The position numbers were made by a program, and so were the translations under genes. Positions 36,485-48,104 of a DNA stretch of 64,000 nt are shown here, piece after piece. The stretch lies in NCBI GenBank assembly GCA_022885665.1, contig JAGQDJ010000164.1, positions 98,093 through 162,092 on the forward strand. Direction: 5' to 3'. Within the stretch, counting starts at the first letter, position 1. Every line of letters begins with the position of its first letter. The notes beneath the pieces were generated by a model. It searched no databases. It was not told the DNA's origin and saw only the letters and a list, made by a program, of their open reading frames with translations. Origin of the DNA: Triops longicaudatus. Its lineage: Eukaryota > Arthropoda > Branchiopoda > Notostraca > Triopsidae.

Positions 36485-37560
36485 TTCCTTCGGAAAGAAG
36501 AAGCTTCGACAGGAAGAAGAGGAACGGGAGAAGGAAGAAGAGGCGCGTCAGCATCCGTTGATCCGTTTGCGTTCGGGTCGGAAGTTAAGCTAACAACTAG
36601 AGGAAATTCAAGTCTTATAGCCATATGTAAGCATAGGCTGGGGACGAAAGTCGTTGAAAAGCTTCCATCTTAGACTGATCCCTTTTTTCCCCCTTGATTT
36701 TGTGTATTTTAAGAGAAGTTTGGGGCGTCACTTGGCTGGGAGTGATGGCATGATTCAATTCGTGCTTCTGTTGCTGGAATGTAAAGTTTCAGGGCTTTCA
36801 TCCGTATGTGTGCGAAATGTGGTTGGCACTCAAGAATTTCGCTCTGAAATACGAATCAGTTAGGAATTTCGAGGTACTACAGGAAGTATTGGCTGCTGAG
36901 TTTTTTGGCAGGATCGTTGAGGAGGTCGTGTGTGGACTTTTGGCTGTTTGTACGGACTGAAATCTCATTTGTTCCAGTGCCGGGACCGGGGTCACAATAG
37001 AGAGAGCTTCCTGTCACATCCCCAGGATTTATTAGTGTCTAATGAGGAATCTTGATGAGCAGGAGAGCTGGTACGGGGTTTGTTTTAGTTAGAATTGACT
37101 CCAGGGAATCCTAACAAGTCCACTATTCTCTGCCACATAAGGCTTCTTATGGACTTTGTGCTGCCCTCTGTTTTACGGCTGAACTTTAAAGGTGTCCTCG
37201 TTCCGGCAGTTTTTTCTTCACAGGGTACGTGACTTAATATCCGTGATCTCTGCTGAAACAGAAAAAAAAAAGAAAGCCATGGTGAAAATCTTCGTTTCGG
37301 GTGTTATTTCGGGAAAGTTCTTGGAAGGAATTCCCGATAAACTTCCAGTACACGTCCTGTACGTGTTTCTGCGTACATGAAGTACGTGGACAGTGTGTAC
37401 CCAATGGCTTTGAAAGACGTATTTTAATATAAGGCAAACTTCGTAAAACTAAGAACCAACGTGCACACAATGATCGAAAAATTCTACGTAAATTTAGACA
37501 GATTCATTAATATTGTACGCAATCTAACGATTTGTGGGACATAATCTTCTAATTTGAGTT

Positions 37561-37810
37561 TATATATATANNNNNNNNNNNNNNNNNNNNNNNNNNNNNN
37601 NNNNNNNNNNNNNNNNNNNNNNNNNNNNNNNNNNNNNNNNNNNNNNNNNNNNNNNNNNNNNNNNNNNNNNNNNNNNNNNNNNNNNNNNNNNNNNNNNNNN
37701 NNNNNNNNNNNNNNNNNNNNNNNNNNNNNNNNNNNNNNNNNNNNNNNNNNNNNNNNNNNNATATATATATATATATATATATAATTCGTAAATCTATATA
37801 TATATATATT
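37561..37810. repeat. TA microsatellite containing a 190-bp assembly gap
   Basis: Alternating TA runs flank a block of N from 37571 to 37760. The gap most likely reflects a long TA repeat the assembly could not resolve, so its true length is unknown. Confidence 0.95.
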
Positions 37811-37818
37811 CGGAGAGG

Positions 37819-37927
37819 GTTTTCGTATGCAATAGTTTTAGACATTTGAGGTTTCTCCTACCTTTCGCATTGAAAAATGAAAATTTTGCGAGTTTTGACC
37901 CCCTAACCCCCCTCTGGGTACGGCCTT
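37819..37927 (+). repeat. Dispersed repeat, copy 1
   Basis: About 108 bp run from GTTTTCGTATGC through ATTTGAGGTTT to CTGGGTACGGCCTT. They match a second block at 59684-59795 in the same orientation, with matching words in the same order. This is likely the end of a transposable-element or SINE-like family. Confidence 0.6.
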
Positions 37928-40900
37928 GGCGCCCTGTACTGCATTATTCTTCGAATTTCGTCTTGCAAAAACTTCACACTCTGCGAAAACGCAGACGAAA
38001 CGTCTAAAAGGAAAGAAGAATATTGCAAAAAGGCGTGCAAGTTCCTTTAAGCCGTAGGCAAGCTAGGAAAACAGTTAAGTGAGGTCATCTTAGTCCCTTT
38101 TCATTTCTTAAACCAGTTCCAGAGGACGAAAGGAAACAAGTTTCTCGAGCTTCTGGAGGTCATGGGTCCCAACAGGACAAACTAGTCCTGTTAAAGTTGA
38201 CAGAAAGTGCACTGGCTTTTCGTTTATCAATCGTGCACCTCACCCTATGCATATTCTTTTTGTCAAGCTTAAAAACAGCAATTGTGTGATCAAGGTTACT
38301 GACTGGAATTGACTTTTCTTGTACAATGGCGCGATGTAATGTACAGGACATGAATTATCGACATTTGAGAACGCACTTGTGACAAATAGGCTAGTAAGTA
38401 AACGTAAAATTAGATATGAGTATTTTTTAAAAAAAATATCCCTAATGTCTACGTTGTAAAAGTGATATTGTCGATTAGTCACCATTAAAAAGCCTTCTGT
38501 GAATAAACGTGAACTTTTTTAAGCTTTTATGCCTTAAAAGTGTCATAAAAACCAAAACGGTGCCGTGAACAAAAAGTCTAGTCAATTTTTTTTTTTAAAG
38601 GAATAGACTCTCAGCTTATATGCAGGGGGAAAAGCCTGTCTGCGTTATTCGTACAACACAAAAATTGAGTTTTTAAGGCCTTCAACTTAAGTTAGTGAGG
38701 AATTTAAAAAGATTAAAAGTAGTATGCAAGTAGTGCATTACTGTCACCTTTCTCTGGACTTCTAATGTAGGCGACAATAATGCATTTGTCTTTTCTCTCT
38801 TTTCTTTTTGCAAAGATCTCAGCTCGAATTAGCATAGCAAACTTAAAAAAAAATTCTCCTCGTGCATGAGTTTTTCATATATTTTCTCATGTATTGTAAG
38901 GTTGTGCGTAATAATTTCTTTACAATTTTTCTCTTTAAATCCCTTCTCAGTAAAGCGTATGAGGAATATCGCACAAGAAAAAATTCAATAGTAGTGTATG
39001 GATGCCCAACCCTACCCAATTCAACAACGTTGATGAATTGAAGGTATATATTACCACTTGAAACTATAATTCTGAGGCAGTTAAGTAAACTGAAGTCACA
39101 AAAGTTGAGAGATACTCGTATTCTTAACGGTAAACGTATTATCTGCTTATAAGATACTGAAAGCAGTGCATTTAACTGAATTATAGTTTCGCAATAATTT
39201 AACCTTTATTCAGAAGAATGAAAGCGAACAAAAAGTTATAGTCATAAAAAATCCGTCCAAGAAAGCTATCCATAAACCAGTTTTAATATCTGTACTGCCT
39301 TTAAGCCTTTCGAGCCATAATATAGTTTGTAGAACTCTTTCTTTGTTAAGTTTATAATTTAAGCTTATAATCTGCCAAGTTTGACAGCGCTTAAGTGACA
39401 TTCCCCCCAAAAATTTATAATGCCGAGTAGTTTTTTGTGTGCTGTCTTTCCAGACACTTTTTTGTTCAAATTCACCGAACAAACTTTTAAAACTTTCAAA
39501 AAGATCCCCAAATAATTTTCTTAGTTAATTTCCGGAGTACATAAACAAGCTATGTTGTACATATTTTCTTAATATTAACATAAATATAGCCAATGAAATT
39601 AAAGACAACAGAACAAATTCTGTTTCCGCATAAATGCGGGTACAGTTTGGGTAAAAGAGAATGCAAATTATCGATGAGTAGATTTGTAATTCTAGTACAG
39701 TTTAACATTCTAAAGAAAAAGCTTTCAGTGGTTTAAACGTGCGTCTTCCCTGTGTTGCGAAGCGTATTTTCGCATTTCATATCCGCCGGAAATTAAAAGA
39801 CAAGGGCTAGTTCTTTTGTGTAAGAAAAGCTGCGTGGATACTATCACTTGTATTTTCCCGAATCCTTCGAGGTGTCACGATACCTGTTTTCTTTTAAAGA
39901 GTCCCGAACTGTTCCTGATTACGTCTGCACTTGCTTGCATAATGGCGCGAGTACTGTCACTTGCGTCTGACATTTCGTTTTCATATTGATACTATTAACC
40001 TGAAGCTTTACTATTGTAAAGCGCAATACGTCCACTGCAGTACGTACGGCACAATTCATTACCTCTTGTACAATACCTTTAAAGCACGGTGCAGTCCATT
40101 TGGTGCCAAGACATAAACGGATTAAAACGAAGGAAGTTGTCAAGGGGGAAGAGACTGCAACTCAGTCGCAAATGATCCTTTTTAGTGCGACGGAACGAGA
40201 TGGATCCACCAGGTATTCGGGACAGGAAGGTTTAATTAGCAAGAAGACACTTAACGATTATTAAGATGAAAGGGATAATTCAACGGTTGCTGCATCTAAA
40301 CACATACACAAAGTCCTTTGAAAAAATTGATGACGTTACTCGGTTCTCGTGAGATGTTTTGTACCGTAACACTAGGAATCTAAGCATGAGTTTCTTTTTC
40401 TTCGGGTCCTTAAACACAATTTCTGTTGTGAGAAAACCAGCGTTGCTCTCTCCTGTTGACACTGATAACAGTTAAGATTTCTTTTATTTCCTTCCACAGA
40501 GCAAAGAAAAAGTCCTCTAGTAGTGTTACTTCAGGTAGGTGACCTAAATGTGAGACGTCACTGTCCACACGCAAGGGAAGGGCAATACTGGCACGAATGC
40601 TTGGCAGCAATTTCAGCTTTATACGGCAAGTGTGCAGCAACGCTCCAAGCGGGAGACTTTTGCAGTATTCTCCTGCAGTGGCTCTCTTTTTGATCGCTGT
40701 GGTTGGTTAAAGGACTTTGATTGGAAGAGAGAAAGAAGGCATTTTAAGTTAGAAGGATGGAAGGAGGGGTGTAATGTTTTAAAAATACAGGAAAATTTCA
40801 GAAAACGCCGTTATTGGCTCCGACGTCAAAAATGCAATAGAGTACAGAACGTTTTTCATCGTAACGGCGAAGGGTTTGCGCTTTGATGTTTGGTGATTGA

Positions 40901-43900
40901 TTTAAAATTGACCAGAACGCTTGGAACGGTCTTTCGGCTGGTTTTCTTTTCTTCTCCTTTTACGAACAGCATAGGCAATTTGTTTTCCGTTTTTATCTCT
41001 TACGTTTCGCTCGTAGTTACGGCACCTGAAGACCGGTTTTTTTTTTAATATCGAAGTTGAGTTTATACGACGACGTTTTGAAATTTGACGAAATATTATT
41101 ATATAGTTATATTAATATTAGAAACGCGTGGTTAATTTTAGAATATTTTAAGGCCACTAATGGGTGCAACAGGTTGTACACTTTTATTTTTCTCGCCAGG
41201 AGTTGCGACCAATGTGGAACGCATTGCCGTCGTATATCGAGTAATCTAGCCTTATGGTAAAATATTGACGGTATATCCAAAGCTAGGAGTCAATTCAGAA
41301 GCGAAAGGTACAAATTACAGGGCCAATATTTTCCCAAGAGAATAAGTGGAAAGATTTACTGTCCAATCTGAACCACGGAAACTATAGAAACGCAGTGTCA
41401 CGTTCTAGTAGCTCGAAGAAATACAAGCAATTTGTCTTTTTAAGAATTTCATTGATTCGTTTATGACATGGTGTGTATGTATTTTAAACTAACCCTTATT
41501 TTGAATAAAGAATGGTTTTCCTCTATTGATTCGAGAAGAAAACACTTAAACATATTGCATGATTATTTTTCAGAATTTCTGTAACTAATACTTTTGAGAA
41601 ATTATAGCTCGAAAAAAAGGAATGTTTACAGTACTACAAATAGTGCGTTCAAGCACTTGGTCATTATTACATGCGAAAAGTGAATTCGGAAGTTTGTCAG
41701 GTCGTCAAAATCGAATCCTGACATACGTGCAATGTCATGTGAAACATAGTTTTATTTCAGAAGCTTCATAATTTAAGCCAGAAGTGTGTGTCAATTGTCT
41801 GTGACAACTTGTCACGCAGGCCTAACTTTATAGTCCTGGAAAGTCTGTTATTAATGTGGTGTTGAAATTTCGAGACGGAATTCTTCCACTTCAGCGAAGA
41901 GTAAGGTACTGTTCACCACTGGGAGGTATAATTTGGGCAAGATCACTCCGTAAAGCTTCTTATGATTGCCATGACGATTGTTTCTTTAAAAAAATCGCTC
42001 GTTGCAAAGTTTTTGCTACAGATCCTCAGCTTCATAAATAAGTGAAGCATTCCTCCATTATTCACAAGGATTGCTTCACAAAGAGTGGCAGTGATAAGAA
42101 ATACATATCCCTGTGTCCGTATTACTTTTTTCGCTCTCGTATTTCTTCAAATAATGAAAACCTACAACGATCTTCTGCTTTTTTAGGACTAATACTCCTT
42201 AAAAGAAATATCTCTATAGTTCCATATTGAGAAAGACTGCAGAATTTTCCAGTTGAAATAACCCTTATTTCTGTTGGTTTGCAATAAATATTAGCCCTCG
42301 TTGTATAGTCCCTTTTCCGAACAGAATGATAATTATTAAGGAGCACAACGTGGGAGGGGTTGACTTTCTGCCGTCATTCCTGAAGTTTTCTAGGTCTCTT
42401 TGAGGATATTAAGCTAATCTGCTTTGGGTACGGAGAAGGGAATAATAAAAAAAGCGAAAGAATGCCTTACTGATAATCTTCCGCAGCATCAGCTGAGATG
42501 AAAAGGAGTAGGTTTCTGATTTGGAGCGTTCCACACAAAACTAAGGAAAACTTTTTGTGCTTGATAACCCAGTAATTTCTCTGAGACACGCGGGGAGTTA
42601 TAATTTACATAGGCAAATCCAATTGGGAAGATTTTTTCCTGCCTACATCTGCTCTTCCTACGTCTCCTGCACCGCCCGAAATTGCTTATTTCTATTTTCT
42701 TTATAAACAAAACAGACGCGGAAGTCAGTCGTGAGAACCAGCTCGGGTCGCATTTTCCTTAGTCTGATGAACTTTGTTTTGCGATATGCAGTTGTCAAAT
42801 GGAGAAGCTGGTGAGTAAATTGAGAAATGCCGAAATTCCGTGGCTTTTCTGAAGAAAAAGAACTAAATTCTTTTGAGCTGTTGCTTTGTTTCATTAACAT
42901 TTCCCATCGATCTTCGAAAGCTGGGAGTCGTCTAAAGTTGTCGCGTCAAACTTTTCAACTGCTTGGCTGCGTTTTAGAGTGGAGTAATGTTAGCAGGGGA
43001 GATTTCTTTGCATCTTTCACTATAAAACCCAAAAGCTTTCTAAGATAGAGTTCGTACTTCGTAAGAGAAGTACTGGCCAGGCCGGAAAAACCCCATATCG
43101 TTCCAAAAAGCTTTTCTGTTATGCTGGGCGTAATGCTTTTCTTCTGGCCTTTTTTTACTTTATTTTTGACTTCATTTTGCTTTATTTTCTATTGAAAAGA
43201 GACTGACAACTTCCTAGAATAACTCCAGTATACTCTTTCCGTTGTTTTCGTGAGGCTTCTAGACTTCTGGAGCTTTTGTACTCGTCTAAACGCATAATCA
43301 CACGTTTGCATTAAAAACATAGCAAAACTTCGTTCGTGCTCAGGCTACATAATTATGCAGCTGGGGGAAATATGAAGCGTAACATCTTTTATTTTTATAT
43401 AGACATAGAAAGCAAAACGCGAATGATTTTATATGCAGGATTTTTTTTCAGTTTGGAATCAAGAGAACAGAGAAAGGAGTAGAGAGACGGGGAAAGAAAG
43501 AAAAAAGGAAGAATACATATATAGCTTACAAATCTTTTTTATTTGTATTTTGAAAGAAGAGGAGAAAAGCGAAGAAACTCAAGTTGCCGTCATAAAAGAG
43601 CCACTGTTCCAGAGGAATAACAAAAATAGGGAGCTACAACTCACTCTAATGCTCTTATAGGGCTTGTAAGTCCATGTAACAACCTGAGGAATGCCAAGGT
43701 AAGGTAAACCTTAAGCAGGCATGCTAAATTGGTTACGTTTGTTGTTTATTTGCATTGTTTAAGGACAAAACATTACAGTTAACTAGATCAAAAACGGAAC
43801 GTCGAAGACTGAAAGGAAGGAAAAGCTATCCTGTGAAATTCTTGCTATGAAAGCGGCAATAGAGATAAGGTTACCGGCTTGGGAAGCAATAGAATAGGGC

Positions 43901-44249
43901 GAAATTTGAGCAGAAAAGGAACAAATAATATTTCGTGTTCTAGGAACGTCTCGTCGGTGCAATTTTATAGTCGCGTCCCTGGCAACCTGTTGTAACTAAC
44001 CGGCTTACAAATGGTAAAAAACACTAATAAGCGTGGAAGAAACAATTGACCACTACAGTTTGCGATAGCAGGAAAATGAAACTAGAAGCTTCTTCGAAGG
44101 GAAACAGCAATATCGGAAGAAGCAATTACGTGCCTCTGTCCTGATTTAAATGGATTGTTCATGAGTTCTCTTAAGAGAAGTCATATTATTTACAGTAATT
44201 TATTAGTTGTGTCTAATTTTTTATTTGGAGTTTTTTAATCTGTTTTGTG

Positions 44250-44712
44250 AACAGTGGAGTAACATTTTCGGAAATGCGTGTTACGAAAACTCCTGGTTAC
44301 GTAGATACCCTCGATGAACTTGAAAAAAATCCCGATCGTTCGAAATTTCACTAAGATCCTGATCGAGAAAATTTCTGATCCAATTCGATCCAGGATCCAA
44401 ACGTTTCTTTTAAATCGCAAAATTATCGGTAAAACTTATCGATATAATTAATCTATATGAACCACTTATCATAAAACTATATATTGATACAAATGAGTTT
44501 TATATCGATTTTAAACAAAAAATAACCGAAATATTTTAAAAAAGATTTAAACTTTAATAGCAAAAACCAATCGAAACATTCCCCCCCCCCCCTCCCCCCG
44601 AAGGCTGATACGATCGGGATTTTTCGCGAGAAAATTAGATCCAATGCGATCAAATAATTAGATCTGATTTTTTTTTAAAAAAAAAACGAAAGATCGGAAC
44701 ACTGCTTCAGTG
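44250..44712. mobile_element. Repeat-derived block with inverted and direct repeats
   Basis: GAAAAAAATCCCGATCG at 44322-44338 is mirrored by CGATCGGGATTTTTCG at 44611-44626. A direct repeat of the type GAGAAAATT..GATCCAAT.CGATC occurs at 44365 and 44628. A C-rich run (12 C, T, 6 C) at 44581-44599 lies between. The outer ends carry CAGTG and CACTG words, as in hAT-type non-autonomous elements, but no target duplication is clear. Confidence 0.35.
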
Positions 44713-46804
44713 GTAGCCCACTCCGTTTCGAGTCGAAACGTGTGTTCTGGCTACCTCGACTTCGAAGTTAGAGTAGGATTTAGCGTACAGCTTTTCTAGC
44801 GCGTCAAGCATGAATCGCGCATGTAAATAAACATTGTTTGGCTGTATTAAAACGGAAGCATTTGTGACTATGTACACTACAGTTCTAAAAACGGTTAATC
44901 GTATACTTGTTATCTTGTTTAAGTGAGGATATGCAAAGGTTCGCAGACTACGTATTCTTATTTTACTTTTTATTTTATCAATATTCTGTGTTTGTTTTAC
45001 TGGAGGGAAAACATAAGATGGATAACGAGGTATGCGAAAAAGGGCAATGACAAAGCCGTCAATTTCCTGACATTTTAGCTTTTCCATGACAGTTTCTAAT
45101 CACCTCAGTGAGTAAGGGCAATTGATATTATTCGAAAAGTAAACGGTTGAACTACACACGTTCGTACATAAACAAGATCAGTGCTTTGTTAGAACTTCAT
45201 TCATGCAAACTCAGAAATAAACTTTGACTTACAAAAGTACTTTTTTCCATATATGAAGGACCAAGATCTTGTCCGGAGTGGGTGTGATTTTTTTCCCCGC
45301 AAGCAATTAGAAAGATACAGTTTTCGTGCAAACTATGTCAAGAACTCAGTCTAGAATGAATCGTGATAATTTTCTGACAACTGATTTTTACTCCTTGAAC
45401 GTTTCTGTTGTAAGTTTCCTAAAATATGCACATCTTGCTGAATCGGAATGCTGAAATCCATATAAATCGGAATAGACGAAAGCCAATATAAATTCCGACC
45501 TTGCATTGCTTTAATGATAATTAAATTTTTCTAATATTTTGAATATCACATATAATAAGGACGTAAGTGGAAAACATATCAAGAACAACAAAAACGCTAG
45601 AAAATAAATCCGAAGTTCAGTGAAAATCTGATAAAGTTCTCGTAAGGGAAATCTTGGTTTGCAAGGCGCGGGTGATAACAGATTAATGGCTGCAGAAAAC
45701 TATGGAGTTAGAAGTAGCCTTCACTGGGAGCGGCGAATCCGATGTCTCGCGGCGAGTCCACAGATTCGGAGTACGTTTTTTCCGAGTGTAGTGACATTCC
45801 CAAAGTAGTCAGTGAAAAGCGTTGTTTTTAGTTTGTGTAAAATGCCTACGCATTTCCCTGAAATTATGCACCAGTTTAGACGCAAGTTCTGGGTCATTTG
45901 TCCTGAATTCACCACGGAGAGGAAAATTTCGCCCGCTGTCTTATGTTTACTTGTCTTCCTCTCCTGAATCGCGGAACATGTGGAGTATGTCCCGTAAAAC
46001 ATGCAATTGTCGTTTGATTTGCTTGTTTAGTTGCGTAAGTTTTGAGTTTTGTTAGCCGAACATTTCGTTGGTTGCGCCCTCAGAATTGCTTGCTTCGTTC
46101 GCACGTGTCATTCATCGATCTGCTAGGGCGACGAGACATCCCCCAGCAAAGCAATCTTGTGTATTGTGAAACGCATTGTAACGTACTAGTAGGTCTGTAG
46201 AAAGGGAGAGGGTACAGAGGGCGTACAACATAGGCTTCTTGAAAACATAACACAATCATCCTCTCATCCCTCCCCCTTCTCCTCACTATTATGCTTGTCT
46301 TGACCCTCGGAGGACGCTTCTTACCCCGTTCTTCCTTCTTCGCCTTTTTCGCAGCGAAGGATGAAAGCAAACAAAAAGTTCTTTCGTGTTTAGAGCCATA
46401 AATCACGCTCTTTACGTTCTTCAAGCAAGAAAAGATGCTACGCTTTTTTAAGAGGGTGCTGCTGTAAAGCGAAAGAAATTTGACAGAAAGGCAACATTTG
46501 GCTTTTCGTGCAGAAGAAAATAAAAGGTAGAGAGAAAAGGGATGACGTGGAAAAGTTTTGTGTGCGAAATCGTTAGCAAGCTATCGAAGTCAAACAGGCA
46601 GCAGGAGTGAGAAAAGGGACTCGTTTCGGGGAATAGTTTCAAAGTTAGGCCTTAACCTATTAGAAACCCAAGGTGTTTGCGAAAATTGACCTTCCAGTGG
46701 AAGATCGGGAAACGCTTCATGCATAATGCAAACGCGTTGGGATATGGATTCTCCATTTGGTTCTCGTCAACCTTGTCGAGAAGTTGTCTTAAAAGCGAAC
46801 TTAC

Positions 46805-47634
46805 CCCAATAAACACGATGACAAGCACGCCTTTCAAGAGATGGAGCAGCGGTTTTGTTCGAGTTCGCTTCAGTGAGTTGGGACATTGCGGATAGTTCGT
46901 CTCGAAGACCACCTTTTCGTAATTCCCGAAGAGCGGTGGGCGGTTTAGGTAGCAATGTTAATGAGTTCGAACAAGAATCTCGAGGATCCACAGAATCGTT
47001 CCGAAAATGCGAATGACAAACACTGGACAAAGAACTGTGTGGTTTGCGACATTTTTTTTGGACAGGTATTAAAAAGGCCACGATAGAGAGCAGGATGTAA
47101 AACGTGACCTGTATATCTGCAGATTTTGTGATGATTTCATTTGAGTTGTAGCTTGTTTTCTAGTAAATGTTGTTATATTTTGTTTCCATTCTGTCAATTT
47201 AGAGCGACACTCACGAAAATATAAAAGTGAAGATGATGTGTTCACTTTTTTCCCCTTCATTCAACCCAAAGGGGTTGGATACGGATAGAAATAGAGATAG
47301 AACTTACTTTCGATGTTCGTCTTTTCGTGAAAATCGGTTGTTGCGCTCCGATGATCTGTGGTTGGTCAACCGTAGTTTTAGTAGTAGTAAGGACTTGCTG
47401 AGAGAAGAGCAGTGAGTTTTTCAGCTTGGGGCGTTTCACGTTTCGCTGAGGAGAGTTGTTGGAGTTATAAGCACTGATAAATAGGTCGTTAGCTGTTAGC
47501 CTTGGTTTGGAAACCGTAGCCGAAGAAGACGAAAATGTGCTGCTAACTGGATCTGTTTTCCCAGTTTTTGCGGCTTGGCAGCTCAACTTTTTTTCCATTA
47601 CATATCTCTTGCTCGCGCTCAGTATTACGCTCAT
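46805..47634 (-). CDS. Candidate two-exon fragment of a single-pass membrane protein
   Basis: Two - strand segments join in phase 0: 47634-47308 (ATG start, then GTAAGT donor) and 47108-46805 (acceptor ATATACAG, donor GTAAGT). The first encodes a Ser/Thr-rich stretch ending FTKRRTSK. The second opens with a hydrophobic helix (VTFYILLSIVAFLIPV) followed by QKKCRKP and about 80 polar residues. Both donors are perfect consensus. I recognise no family and found no convincing downstream exon. The + strand across 47507-47700 also reads as a membrane helix, so strand choice is uncertain. Confidence 0.25.
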
Positions 47635-48104
47635 GTATATTACTGTCGGTCGTCGTCTTCTGGCGCGTGAAACAAACCTACGCGATCGATGCTTATGTGC
47701 TCGGCTGACTCGTGCGGGCCACTCATTTACAGCTTTAATTTTTCCTCTTCATTTTTCGTCTGTGTATATTCAGGGACAAATCAAACCACGCCCTCAAATC
47801 AAGCCCGTATTTCTTTTAAACAATACTGCCAACCAATGATTTGCACACCGGTAACAGCAATTATTCAATTCTTCATAACAATGTTAATTTCTTTTCCTAT
47901 GTCGCAAAAGCGAAAATGTAAGTCGCGCTCTTCAGAACCCGCATTATGCTCTGTACTTGTGAGAACAGACAGTTTAAAACCTGCGTGGTGCGTGTGCTTA
48001 ATCATACTGTATATATCTGAAGCTTTCTAAGCATTTTTCGTGTTGAACCGCGTGTTTTTCAGGAATATTGAAGAGTAATTAGTAATTTTTGCTCCATTTT
48101 GTAG

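Larger units (their letters stand above)
36485..46804. other. Gene-poor stretch with assembly gap and repeats
   Basis: It begins upstream of the stargazin-like first coding exon, so its first few hundred bases probably hold that gene's 5' untranslated region and promoter. The rest contains the N gap in a TA microsatellite, one copy of a dispersed repeat and a repeat-derived block near 44.3-44.7 kb. Open frames are short and featureless; I identify no gene. Confidence 0.5.

Noticed and set aside
35901..36593. 230-codon open frame on the + strand
   Set aside because: It is antisense to the first exon of the stargazin-like gene, has low-complexity Glu/Arg content and no domain; the - strand frame has TM1 and GLWRTC.
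37549..37845. Open frames across the N block
   Set aside because: They exist only because N and TA repeats contain no stop codon.
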